The notes under the pieces were generated by a model, which was not told the DNA's origin, searched no databases, and saw nothing but the letters and a program-made list of their open reading frames with translations. The translations under genes and the position numbers were made by a program. Positions 7,359-14,344 of a DNA stretch of 14,344 nt are shown here, piece by piece (the stretch's first letter is position 1; every line of letters starts with the position of its first letter). Source of the DNA: Fidelibacterota bacterium (GTDB taxonomy: Bacteria > Fidelibacterota > UBA2242); assembly GCA_003645845.1 (NCBI GenBank), contig QNCV01000035.1, positions 1-14,344 on the forward strand, given 5' to 3'.

Positions 7359-7442
7359 CTATTGCGAATATACTGTTTGTTTGTAAATCTTTCAATAAAA
7401 TAGATGGTTAAGACGTTAAAATATACAATATCTATTGCGAAT
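7359..7442. repeat. 11-bp direct repeats around the FGE-gene promoter
   Basis: CTATTGCGAAT occurs at 7359-7369 and 7432-7442, 73 bp apart, close to seven helical turns. The first copy overlaps the -10 box and the second lies about 37 bp upstream of the -35 box. This layout would suit a regulator binding two same-face sites. The function is inferred. The remainder of the 296-bp gap up to 7615 holds a 5-bp hairpin (7476-7496) with no U-tract and no convincing gene. Confidence 0.45.
7367..7395 (-). promoter_or_regulatory. Promoter of the FGE-domain gene
   Basis: On the minus strand TTGAAA (7390-7395), a 17-bp spacer and TATATT (7367-7372) give a near-consensus sigma70-type promoter, 48 bp upstream of the start codon. 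The transcript would start inside the direct repeat at 7359-7369. Confidence 0.65.
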
Positions 7443-7615
7443 CGGTCACTCTGATTTTTTTTACCCATAATGGTTACCGGTTCACTGGCAGCCGGTCAGT
7501 CTGCGGGCTTAATCAAGAACATTTTACCGATAGAGAGAATTAACGACTTAACAATGTCGAATATTAGTAACGAGTCGGGAAAACTAAGGTGAAAGATATG
7601 ATTTATTGAAAATTT

Positions 7616-9778
7616 TTAAAAATTGTGTCCGATCGAGAAATAAATAAGACTTCGGTTTTTGAAATCGTATCCATAGTCCAATGATACCGGCCCAACGGGA
7701 GTTGGAATGAGAACGCCTATCCGGCCCCCGACTTTCATATCAGTCCAATTGAATTCGTCAAAGGAATTCCAGACATTGCCGGCTATCGCAAGCATATGCG
7801 CATAGATGCCCGAAGTAAGATTTGTTCGGTACCCTATACCAATAGCGAGGATTAAATTGCCCCACAATTCACTTTCGTGATAGCCCGGGAGGGAATTTAC
7901 TCCTCCAAGGCGGAAACGATCGTATTGTGTCAGCGCTCTGGATAAGTATCCAAATTTTAAGCGGGTCGAAAATGTGTGATTGTCGTTGTAAGTCTCATAT
8001 ACTGTCGACTCAACCAAAATACGATCCATTTTGTTTAGTTCATTCTTGGTGAAGCAGTGTTCCCATACGATATTATTACGGCGACCTCGTCTGGGGATAT
8101 CCGGATCATCGGTGCTTTCGACAATAATCCGACCAATAATACTGGCAGTATTGATTTCTTCGTCTTTGATAGGGTAGAGCGTGTAATTGTTATTTTCCAT
8201 CGTCTGTGTATTCTCCAGTTTGAATCCCACCGCTGTCAGCCCTACGCGGCGAACCTGGACACCGGCGTTAAATTCAAAACCGCTCCGGTAATAATCGCCA
8301 TAACCGATTCGTTTTCCCGATTGGTAGAGGGGCACTGTTTCGAATTTGTGGTAAAGGGATGAATAACCCGTGAATGTCGTTGTGAGGACTCGGGTGGAAC
8401 GGGTATTCCACTCCAGTTTGCGGTACAGATCACTGATGATCAATGATAATTGATTATCGATGCCCGTTCCGAATAGATTGCGATAGTTGGCGGTGATAAA
8501 TGCGCTGGCCTTGCGCTCACTGTCGTATCGGGCTCCGAAGGAAAACAGAGCATTTTTTTCCTCTTCAACATCAATAATAATGTCGGTTGAGTCTTTGGAT
8601 TGATTTTCAAAAGTCAGATAGACTGTCCGAAACAATCCGGTACTGAAAAGATTTTTAAGGCTGCGTTGGGCATAGGCTGATTTCCAGCGCTCACCCTCTT
8701 TCAGAAGCAATTCTCTTTTAATAATGTAGGGTCGGGTTTTCCGATTGCCCCGGATATTAATCTTTCGGATTACCGTATTATTCAGTCGGTCAATTGCATC
8801 TGGTAAATAATCGGCAGACCACTTTGACGAGTCGGCCATGGCTTTCAATTCGGGAAGATACGGCAGGGTAGCTTTATATCCCCGCTGAATCAGAGAATCA
8901 ACGGCATCAAAATCGCTGGAAGAATATTCCTCGATTTCCGGATGAATCAGAATATCGGACAGATTCAGATTGCGGGTGTCGGTCAGGTATGCCAGAGTGT
9001 TCATAGCCTGGTTAAAATAGGATACCAGATCCATATTCCGGGAAATGGTCGTGATTTTGCTGGTTACATCGACGGCAATGATAAAATCCGCCCCCATATC
9101 CTTAGCGACATCAGCCGGAACGTTGTTCGTTAATCCGCCGTCAACCAGAAGAAAAGAGTCTATCGGAACCGGCGCCAGAATAATTGGAAATGCCGAACTG
9201 GCAGCGATGGATTTCCCAAGGCTGCCGTGGTCCAGGATAACAGATTTACCGGTCTTTATATCGGTTGCCACGGCTCGGAAGGGCACCAGCAGACTGTCGA
9301 AATCACCGCCGGAGGCGTATTCCGGATAAACCATAACCCGGAAAAGGCGCTCCTGAAGTTTTTGAGTCGGTAAAAGATTTTCCGGGAAAATGACATTAAA
9401 ATTGTCGTCGAATTTAAGGCTGAAAAGCTCCGGTAAATCGCCGATTTTCTGAGAGACAAATTCAATGTCCCGGTAGGGTTGTGGAGAAAAGAGTTTGTCC
9501 CATTTTGTATGGCGGATATAACTTTCAATCTCTTGGGATGTATTGCCGGCTGCGTACAGTCCGCCAACTAAGGCTCCCATGCTTGTTCCGATGATCATAT
9601 CCGGATAAAATCCGATTTCTTCCAATGCCCGGATAACGCCGATATGGGCAAATCCGCGGGCGCCTCCGCCACTGAGTACCAGGGCTGTCTTTGGCGGGGC
9701 TGCGACGATTGTCTGACAAACAAAAAGGACAATCAGTGTGATACAGACCGGATTTTTTCGCGGTAATGCCTTTTTCAT
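7616..9778 (-). CDS. Patatin-like phospholipase with POTRA and outer-membrane beta-barrel (type Vd / PlpD-FplA-like)
   Basis: 720 aa. A signal peptide (residues 1-27, ending VAA) precedes a patatin domain: oxyanion loop GGGARG (37-42), nucleophile Ser66 in GTSMG (64-68), and the catalytic Asp213 in DGG. The Ser-Asp dyad is intact, so it should hydrolyse acyl esters of phospholipids. Residues about 336-407 form one POTRA domain (VIRKINIRGNRKTRPYIIKR, then STGLFRTVYLTF). Residues about 410-720 alternate like transmembrane beta-strands with a GG-x-NSLPGY segment matching the Omp85 L6 (R-G-F/Y) region, and the chain ends in Phe, as outer-membrane barrels do. This order is that of type Vd secreted phospholipases such as PlpD and FplA; whether the passenger faces outside or periplasm is not decidable here. 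No clear ribosome site precedes the ATG at 9778. It is divergent from the dppA-like gene across 71 bp. Confidence 0.94.
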   Translation of the reverse strand: MKKALPRKNPVCITLIVLFVCQTIVAAPPKTALVLSGGGARGFAHIGVIRALEEIGFYPDMIIGTSMGALVGGLYAAGNTSQEIESYIRHTKWDKLFSPQPYRDIEFVSQKIGDLPELFSLKFDDNFNVIFPENLLPTQKLQERLFRVMVYPEYASGGDFDSLLVPFRAVATDIKTGKSVILDHGSLGKSIAASSAFPIILAPVPIDSFLLVDGGLTNNVPADVAKDMGADFIIAVDVTSKITTISRNMDLVSYFNQAMNTLAYLTDTRNLNLSDILIHPEIEEYSSSDFDAVDSLIQRGYKATLPYLPELKAMADSSKWSADYLPDAIDRLNNTVIRKINIRGNRKTRPYIIKRELLLKEGERWKSAYAQRSLKNLFSTGLFRTVYLTFENQSKDSTDIIIDVEEEKNALFSFGARYDSERKASAFITANYRNLFGTGIDNQLSLIISDLYRKLEWNTRSTRVLTTTFTGYSSLYHKFETVPLYQSGKRIGYGDYYRSGFEFNAGVQVRRVGLTAVGFKLENTQTMENNNYTLYPIKDEEINTASIIGRIIVESTDDPDIPRRGRRNNIVWEHCFTKNELNKMDRILVESTVYETYNDNHTFSTRLKFGYLSRALTQYDRFRLGGVNSLPGYHESELWGNLILAIGIGYRTNLTSGIYAHMLAIAGNVWNSFDEFNWTDMKVGGRIGVLIPTPVGPVSLDYGYDFKNRSLIYFSIGHNF

Positions 9779-9804
9779 GCTGAAAACTATAAAAATGGTA
9801 TCTA

Positions 9805-9833
9805 TTTACCAACGAAATAGTGTAAATTATAGA
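9805..9833 (+). promoter_or_regulatory. Possible promoter of the rightward lipid/peptidase gene cluster
   Basis: TTTACC (9805-9810), a 17-bp spacer and TATAGA (9828-9833) make a plausible sigma70-type promoter in the 71-bp divergent gap, giving a short leader before the dppA-like gene. Confidence 0.4.
9826..9831 (-). promoter_or_regulatory. Possible -10 box for the patatin gene
   Basis: A consensus TATAAT is present on the minus strand 48 bp upstream of the patatin start. No good -35 match is seen at 16-18 bp, so the assignment is tentative. It overlaps the -10 proposed for the divergent gene, so the two promoters could compete. Confidence 0.35.
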
Positions 9834-9849
9834 GAGTAATTTCATATAT

Positions 9850-10698
9850 GTGATTAAGTTTATGATGAATAGAAAATTAAAAAAAATTTATATCTCCTGC
9901 GATATGGAGGGTATTAACGGTGTCTGCTCGGACCGTCACCGGGAAATGGGTAACCTGTTTTACGAATGGGCCCGGCAACAGACGACCCGGGAATTATCAA
10001 CGGTAATAAGTGAGTTTAAAAAACGCGGTGTTGAGGAATTTGTTGTTAATGATTCCCATGATTATATGCTGAATTTGCATATTGATGAATTACCCGAAGG
10101 TACCTCTCTGATATCGGGTACACATAAAACCGATTCAATGATGGAGGGAGTTGATGCCGGTTTTGACGGCGCGGTCTTTATCGGATATCATGGCAGATGC
10201 GGCCTGCATCGAGCGGTTTTATCGCACACCTATTCCGATTCGATTTACCATGCCGAAATTAACGGTATCTGGTTTGGTGAAACTACCATCAATGCCGCTT
10301 ACTGTGGTGAGAAAGATATACCCGTTCTGTTGGTAAGCGGTGACGATGTTCTGGCTGATGAAGTCCGTCGTCTGGCGACCGGGACGAAATCGGTAATTAC
10401 GAAATACGGAATCAGCCGATCGGCCGGTCGTATGCTGCATCCAGCTCAGGTAACCGGGCATTATCAAAAAGCCGTTGAAGAGGTCTGTCAATCGGAGATC
10501 AAACCATTTCGATTGGAGTCTCCGTATCATCTGGCGATAACGCTGCGGGAACCTCAAATGGTTGATATTGCCTTGCGGGTACCGGGTACCGTTCGTACCG
10601 GTGAATCATCGCTGGAATTCAGTCATAACGATTATATCACAACCTATCGGGCCTTTCTTGCAATTCAAACTCTCGCATCGGGAAGTTATCTGAAATGA
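9850..10698 (+). CDS. dppA: M55-family D-aminopeptidase (DppA-like)
   Basis: 282 aa from a GTG at 9850; the in-frame ATGs at 9862 and 9865 are equally possible, because the first conserved strand (KKIYISCDMEG) begins only at residue 11. M55 peptidases are self-compartmentalising decameric zinc enzymes, the type member being Bacillus subtilis DppA, which releases N-terminal D-amino acids from short peptides. Metal and catalytic positions align with DppA: D18 and E20 in DMEG, H70 in NDSH, H114 in GYHG, H126 (the catalytic histidine in VLSH) and E144 in FGET. SISRSA-like ISRSAGR near 194-200 is also conserved. No signal peptide is visible, so it is cytoplasmic. The natural substrate could be peptidoglycan-derived D-Ala peptides taken up by the cell. 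Its stop overlaps the next start (ATGA), showing tight coupling with the DUF502 gene. Confidence 0.93.
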   Translation: MIKFMMNRKLKKIYISCDMEGINGVCSDRHREMGNLFYEWARQQTTRELSTVISEFKKRGVEEFVVNDSHDYMLNLHIDELPEGTSLISGTHKTDSMMEGVDAGFDGAVFIGYHGRCGLHRAVLSHTYSDSIYHAEINGIWFGETTINAAYCGEKDIPVLLVSGDDVLADEVRRLATGTKSVITKYGISRSAGRMLHPAQVTGHYQKAVEEVCQSEIKPFRLESPYHLAITLREPQMVDIALRVPGTVRTGESSLEFSHNDYITTYRAFLAIQTLASGSYLK

Positions 10699-11321
10699 AA
10701 AAAAAATCAATCTGGCAAACTGTTCGCACGAACATTCGGAATAAACTGCTGGCTGGTGTGCTGGTGTTGATTCCTTTGGTGATTACCTATTTCTTTCTGA
10801 AGGCCTTTATCGGGTTTTTTGACAATATCGTTAATCCGCTCCTGGAACCTTATCTGGGATTTCACATTCCCGGGCTGGGATTGATCGTTTCATTATTTGC
10901 CATCTATTTTTTAGGTCTTTTTATTACGAATATTCTGGGGCGCAGTCTTCTCTCATTACTGGAAAAATGGCTAAATTATATTCCCCTGGTTCGGACTGTC
11001 TACCAGACGAGCAAACAGATTGCCAGTGCCTTTACGGCAACACAGACCGGTTTTGAGCGGGTGGTTTTTGTCGAATATCCGCGGACAAACGCCTGGACGA
11101 TTGCCTTTGTTACCGGTCAGTCAAAAGGGAAAGATGGCACCGAATTCACTCATCTGTTTTTACCGACGACACCGAATCCCACCTCTGGATGGGCGCTCAT
11201 TGTGCCGGAAGAGGATGTTATCCCTTCGGAAATGACCGTTGAGCAGGGACTGAAAGCTTTGATCTCCGGTGGGGCTGTTTTTCCACCTGTAACAAATCTC
11301 CGTCAACATTCTCAAAAATAG
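10695..11321 (+). CDS. DUF502 family inner-membrane protein
   Basis: 208 aa, typical for DUF502. Two transmembrane helices are visible at residues about 18-40 (LLAGVLVLIPLVITYFFL) and 58-82 (IPGLGLIVSLFAIYFLGL). Between the second helix and the soluble domain lies the family signature PLVRTVYQTSKQ (97-108). The C-terminal half, about 110-208, is a soluble domain with VVFVEYPR, TGQ and LPTTPNPTSGW, all recognisable DUF502 features. The biochemical function is not known for the family. The start codon overlaps the stop of the dppA-like gene (ATGA), with GGGAAG about 9 nt upstream. A 58-bp gap follows before the next gene; a TATAAT at 11329-11334 there has no convincing -35 partner. Confidence 0.92.
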   Translation: MKKKSIWQTVRTNIRNKLLAGVLVLIPLVITYFFLKAFIGFFDNIVNPLLEPYLGFHIPGLGLIVSLFAIYFLGLFITNILGRSLLSLLEKWLNYIPLVRTVYQTSKQIASAFTATQTGFERVVFVEYPRTNAWTIAFVTGQSKGKDGTEFTHLFLPTTPNPTSGWALIVPEEDVIPSEMTVEQGLKALISGGAVFPPVTNLRQHSQK

Positions 11322-11379
11322 CGCCTCTTATAATTCAAATGTGAACATATTAAAATAGGAAATCAGGAAAACGTAATTA

Positions 11380-13170
11380 ATGAAAATAAAATACATTGAC
11401 GGCAAACGGTTTAACCGCGGAATAAAGGCGGGAGCTAAGAAAGTTGTCGATAATCAGGATTATCTGAATGATATCAACGTCTTTCCGGTTCCCGATGCCG
11501 ATACCGGTACCAACATGGCTTCGACGATGAAGAGTGTGGTGGATGGAATAGATAATCAGGAAACAGAGTCGATTGATGCCAGCAGTCGTCAAATCGCCGA
11601 TGCTGCGCTGAAGGGTGCCCGCGGCAACAGCGGTGTAATTTTAGCGCAATTTTTCCACGGGCTGGCTACAGGACTGGAAAAAAGTATCAAGGTTACAACC
11701 GAGCAGTTTGGACAAGCCGTTCAGAAAGCAAAAGATGCGGCTTTTGAAGCCCTGAATCAGCCAAAAGACGGTACCATTCTGACGGTCATTAAGGATTGGG
11801 CGGAAAACGTATATGAAAACAGGAAAAAGCATATCGATTTTCATGACCTTCTGCATAACAGTTTGGAAGCAGCGAAACACTCCCTGGAAAGTACGCGCGA
11901 TAAGATCGATTCAATAAGAAAAGCCCACGTGGTCGACTCCGGGGCCCAGGGATTTGTCTATATTCTGGAAGGAATAACCGATTTTTTAAGGCGGGGAAGG
12001 ATCAAGGACATCGAGAAATCGGAGGCCATTAAGCTGGAGACAAGAGTTGCCCATACGGATATCAGCATCGAAGATATAAAATACAGGTACTGTACCGAAT
12101 GTCTGATCGAAGGACAAAAGATTGATTTAAAAAAAATTCGTCGTCAAATTGAAAAATTTGGGAATTCGAGAGTCGTTGCCGGCTCGGAATATCGTGCCCG
12201 GTTGCATATTCATACGAATGAGCCGGCGGAAGTGTTCGCAATTGCGAGGCAGTACGGTGATCTCCTTCAGCAGAAAGCCGATGATATGAAAAAACAGTAT
12301 CTGGTTACCCATTTTCCTCATCCGAAAATTGCGCTGGTTGTGGATTCTGCCTGTGATCTGCCGCAGGAATTTATTGATGAGCATCAGATCCATGTCATCC
12401 CGGTAAGGGTGTCATTTGGCAATTCTACTTATATTGATAAAATCACGATTACTCCGAGCTATTTCTATCAAATGCTTCTGTCTGATCCTAATCATCCGAA
12501 AACATCCCAGCCGCCGCCGGCGGATTTCAAGAACCTGTATGCCTTTTTACTGTCTCATTATGAGTCCGTAATTTCAATTCACCTTCCTGAAGCTGCCAGT
12601 GGGACCTATCAAAATGCGGTTGCTGCCGCTAAAAGTTTTCCGGAAAAGAAAATATCGGTCATCGACAGCAAATCACTGTCTATCGGTTTCGGCTTTGTGG
12701 CGGAAAAAGCCGCCCGCTTGATCGAAGAAGGTAAAACTCACGATGAGATCGTCAAAGAGGTTATTGCCTTTACAAAACGGACTCAGATCTTTGTGAGTAT
12801 TCCCAGCCTTAAATATCTGATGAGAAGCGGTCGGGTAAGCAGGGCCAAGGGATTTATCGCGAAAGTGCTGAATATCAAACCTATTCTGAATATAGACTCC
12901 AGGGGAATGCCGCAACATTTTTCGAAGAGTTTTTCGGACTGGGGCGCCGTTAAGAAGGTTTTCAGAATAACCATGAAATTTATTAAAGATAAACAATCGG
13001 TTCGCTTTATCGTGGCCCACGCCAACGATCTGAAGAAAGCCGAGTACCTTGCCAATCGTCTGAAAGAAAAATTTGGCGATATTCCGATTCCCATATTGCC
13101 GGTGGCTCCCGTATTGGGCGCCCATACCGGCAACGGAGCCGCGGCAATCGGGATTAGCTGGGAGGAGTAA
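11380..13170 (+). CDS. DAK2-DegV fusion: predicted fatty-acid kinase (FakA-like) fused to fatty-acid-binding protein (FakB-like)
   Basis: 596 aa. Residues 1-200 form a DAK2/DhaL-type kinase domain as in FakA: NVFPVPDADTGTNM (33-46, with D39 and D41 placed as the Mg-ATP ligands), GARGNSGVILAQ (79-90) and SGAQGFVYILEG (187-198). Residues about 225-308 match the FakA middle domain: YRYCTECLIEG, FGNSRVVAGS, ARLHIHTNEPAEVF and DDMKKQY. From residue 315 a complete DegV/EDD domain follows: VVDSACDLP (320-328), TSQPPPADF (375-383), SGTYQ (407-411), LKYLMRSGRVS (477-487) and HTGNGA (582-587), residues that bind the fatty-acid carboxylate in FakB. In Firmicutes these are separate proteins that convert free fatty acid plus ATP to acyl-phosphate; here FakA's usual C-terminal domain is replaced by the whole DegV protein. 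An AGGA lies 12 nt before the ATG. It ends directly against plsY. Assignment of domains is strong; fatty-acid kinase activity is inferred. Confidence 0.93.
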   Translation: MKIKYIDGKRFNRGIKAGAKKVVDNQDYLNDINVFPVPDADTGTNMASTMKSVVDGIDNQETESIDASSRQIADAALKGARGNSGVILAQFFHGLATGLEKSIKVTTEQFGQAVQKAKDAAFEALNQPKDGTILTVIKDWAENVYENRKKHIDFHDLLHNSLEAAKHSLESTRDKIDSIRKAHVVDSGAQGFVYILEGITDFLRRGRIKDIEKSEAIKLETRVAHTDISIEDIKYRYCTECLIEGQKIDLKKIRRQIEKFGNSRVVAGSEYRARLHIHTNEPAEVFAIARQYGDLLQQKADDMKKQYLVTHFPHPKIALVVDSACDLPQEFIDEHQIHVIPVRVSFGNSTYIDKITITPSYFYQMLLSDPNHPKTSQPPPADFKNLYAFLLSHYESVISIHLPEAASGTYQNAVAAAKSFPEKKISVIDSKSLSIGFGFVAEKAARLIEEGKTHDEIVKEVIAFTKRTQIFVSIPSLKYLMRSGRVSRAKGFIAKVLNIKPILNIDSRGMPQHFSKSFSDWGAVKKVFRITMKFIKDKQSVRFIVAHANDLKKAEYLANRLKEKFGDIPIPILPVAPVLGAHTGNGAAAIGISWEE

Positions 13171-13824
13171 ATGCTGAATTTAATCGTTATATTGTTATTG
13201 AGTTACCTGATGGGATCACTACCCACAAGTATTATTGTTGCCAGGATTACGAAAGGCATTGATATCCGGCAATACGGTTCCGGCAATGCCGGCGGGACTA
13301 ACTCTTTTCGGGTCCTCGGCTGGAAAGCGGGGCTGTTCGTTTCGCTGGTTGATATTGGCAAGGGAACTTTTGCGACTCTGGTCATTTCAACACTTCGATT
13401 CGGTGAGTTACCCTTTGAAAGTCAGTCAGCAGTCATGATTCTGGCCGGACTGGCGGCAATTCTTGGGCATACCTATACTATTTTTGCCGGATTCAAAGGC
13501 GGCAAAGGTGTCGCAACGGGCGCCGGAATGCTGCTGGGACTTTTTCCGGTGGCCTTTCTGATTTGCCTGCTGGTTTTTGCGGTCGTCCTTTTTACAACGG
13601 GTACCGTATCCCTTTCATCCATATCCGCCGCAGTCAGTCTGCCGATTGCGCTGTTTCTGCTGGATCAATTCACTTCGGCAGAAGTGGATGCCGTTTTAAA
13701 AGGAGTCAGCCTGATCATTCCCCTGTTTATCATCTTTACTCACAGAACCAATATCCGACGCTTGCTGAAAGGTGAGGAAAACTCTTTTGAAAAATTGAAA
13801 ATCTTTCGCAGTAAAAAAGCCTAA
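13171..13824 (+). CDS. plsY: Acyl-phosphate:glycerol-3-phosphate acyltransferase PlsY
   Basis: 217 aa, normal for PlsY, an integral inner-membrane enzyme that transfers the acyl group from acyl-phosphate to glycerol-3-phosphate to make lysophosphatidic acid. Motif 1 is GSGNAGGTN (36-44) with the serine and asparagines conserved, followed by DIGKG (61-65). Motif 2 is GHTYTIFAGFKGGKGVATG (99-117), the phosphate-binding loop. Motif 3 lies around TGTVSLSSISAAVSLP (143-158). Hydrophobic helices fill 1-20, 52-72, 86-108, 120-142 and 146-170, with another near 185-200. The ATG follows the DAK2-DegV stop immediately (TAAATG), with a strong GGAGGAG ribosome site lying in the end of that gene, so the two are translated together. 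No transcription terminator is evident after the stop. Confidence 0.97.
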   Translation: MLNLIVILLLSYLMGSLPTSIIVARITKGIDIRQYGSGNAGGTNSFRVLGWKAGLFVSLVDIGKGTFATLVISTLRFGELPFESQSAVMILAGLAAILGHTYTIFAGFKGGKGVATGAGMLLGLFPVAFLICLLVFAVVLFTTGTVSLSSISAAVSLPIALFLLDQFTSAEVDAVLKGVSLIIPLFIIFTHRTNIRRLLKGEENSFEKLKIFRSKKA

Positions 13825-13884
13825 ACCGCAATCTGCAACTTCTATATCGGGGACACTCTTACAGTGGCATTCGGATAAGCAGCT

Positions 13885-13915
13885 TACTTATATTTTGTTA
13901 TTTCCTGTATAAGTA
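13885..13915 (+). promoter_or_regulatory. Inverted repeat and possible promoter upstream of the PLD gene
   Basis: Perfect 8-bp arms TACTTATA (13885-13892) and TATAAGTA (13908-13915) are separated by 15 bp and lie 33-64 bp upstream of the phospholipase D-type start. The right arm contains a -10-like TATAAG, with TTACTT 18 bp upstream as a weak -35. The palindrome could be an operator over that promoter or simply an AT-rich hairpin. Confidence 0.35.
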
Positions 13916-13948
13916 TTATTTTGATATTCAACCGAAGGTGAATCGCCA

Positions 13949-14344
13949 ATGAAACTGTTTAAATATTTGTCGATATTGCTTTTTGGAATTTTTCTTTCCG
14001 GGATTTTGTTTGCCCGGTTTCCTTATCGGGATTTTGAAATTGTCGAGAGTATTCCGGCGGAGACCGTCCTGGATAATCCGGAAATACGGAATACGGCAGA
14101 AGTCTGGGTGGAGATGATTCAATCCGCCCGAAAGACAATCGACATTGAGCAATTTTATATCTCCAATCAGGCGGGCGAAGCCCTGGAACCGGTCATTCGG
14201 GAGATCGAAAAAGCGGCTGACCGCGGTGTGAATGTTAGAGTAATTGCGGATAAACGCATGGCGGTAACCTATCCGGAAACACTGGAACGTCTGAATACCA
14301 GGAATAATATTATCGTTAGGAACATTGATGTGTTCAATGAATAC
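13949..14344 (+). CDS. Phospholipase D-family protein, N-terminal part (3' end off window)
   Basis: An ATG at 13949 opens a frame of 132 codons that is still open at the window edge. An AAGGTG about 8 nt upstream is the ribosome site. Residues 1-22 are a signal peptide or membrane anchor (MKLFKYLSILLFGIFLSGILF). From about residue 52 the sequence matches the first strand-helix of the PLD fold: WVEMIQSARKTIDIEQFYIS, then ALEPVIREIEKAADRGVNVRVIADKR. This pattern is shared by phospholipase D, cardiolipin synthase and PLD3-like proteins. The HKD catalytic motifs would lie further on and are not in the window, so phosphodiesterase activity cannot be confirmed. It is on the same strand as plsY, 124 bp downstream, and may be transcribed from its own promoter. 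Confidence 0.82.
   Translation, partial: MKLFKYLSILLFGIFLSGILFARFPYRDFEIVESIPAETVLDNPEIRNTAEVWVEMIQSARKTIDIEQFYISNQAGEALEPVIREIEKAADRGVNVRVIADKRMAVTYPETLERLNTRNNIIVRNIDVFNEY

Noticed and set aside
7476..7496. ACCGG/CCGGT hairpin as a terminator for the patatin gene
   Set aside because: Only a 5-bp stem with an 11-nt loop, no T-run on the minus strand after it, and about 120 bp from the stop codon.
7470..7592. 40-codon rightward frame starting ATGGTTACCGG in the gap upstream of the FGE-domain gene
   Set aside because: No ribosome site, no recognisable peptide features, and opposite in direction to both neighbours; probably chance.
13849..13872. GGGGACACT-CTTAC-AGTG hairpin as a REP/RAYT-type repeat, sharing the 10-mer AGTGGCATTC with 680-689
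   Set aside because: The stem is only 4 bp, there is no second copy of the full motif, and a 10-base match between two sites in 14 kb is expected by chance.

Overview
The window is about 14.3 kb of ordinary, densely coding bacterial chromosome of moderate GC. It has no rRNA, tRNA, CRISPR array, insertion sequence or phage gene that I can recognise. A patatin-POTRA-beta-barrel protein ending in Phe implies an outer membrane, so the host is a diderm. The mix of a fused DAK2-DegV protein, class II AsnB, DUF502 and a large surface FGE-domain protein would fit an FCB-group or related candidate phylum (Calditrichota, Marinimicrobia and similar). That placement is inference and weak.

Layout. Positions 1-9778 are read leftwards (minus strand). 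From the left edge these are: a TetR regulator cut by the window edge (1-569) with its own promoter and a palindromic operator; a 316-bp gap holding an unexplained inverted-repeat-bounded, possibly pseudoknotted element (676-796); asnB (886-2577); a leftward cluster of radical SAM protein (4433-5416), rsgA (3359-4426) and a small putative lipoprotein (2725-3348); an Ig/FN3/FGE-domain exported protein (5535-7319) with a good sigma70-type promoter, 11-bp direct repeats and a clear intrinsic terminator; and a patatin-type outer-membrane phospholipase (7616-9778). Positions 9850 to the right edge are read rightwards: an M55 D-aminopeptidase (dppA-like), a DUF502 membrane protein, a DAK2-DegV fusion, plsY, and the start of a phospholipase D-family gene cut by the right edge.

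The most interesting part is 7616-14344. A patatin phospholipase/outer-membrane barrel is divergent, across only 71 bp, from a rightward gene cluster. In that cluster a single polypeptide combines the fatty-acid kinase half (FakA, DAK2) with the fatty-acid-binding half (FakB, DegV), and it lies directly against PlsY, which consumes acyl-phosphate. A phospholipase D-family gene follows. Together these suggest a lipid-salvage module: lipids cleaved at the envelope, free fatty acid bound and phosphorylated by one fused enzyme, and the acyl-phosphate passed to PlsY for phosphatidic acid synthesis. The individual families are well established; the linkage and the fused architecture are seen directly; the pathway as a whole is inference.

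Other points worth a look are an FGE-fold protein without the usual catalytic cysteines, next to a radical SAM protein with extra C-terminal cysteines, and the structured element downstream of asnB.
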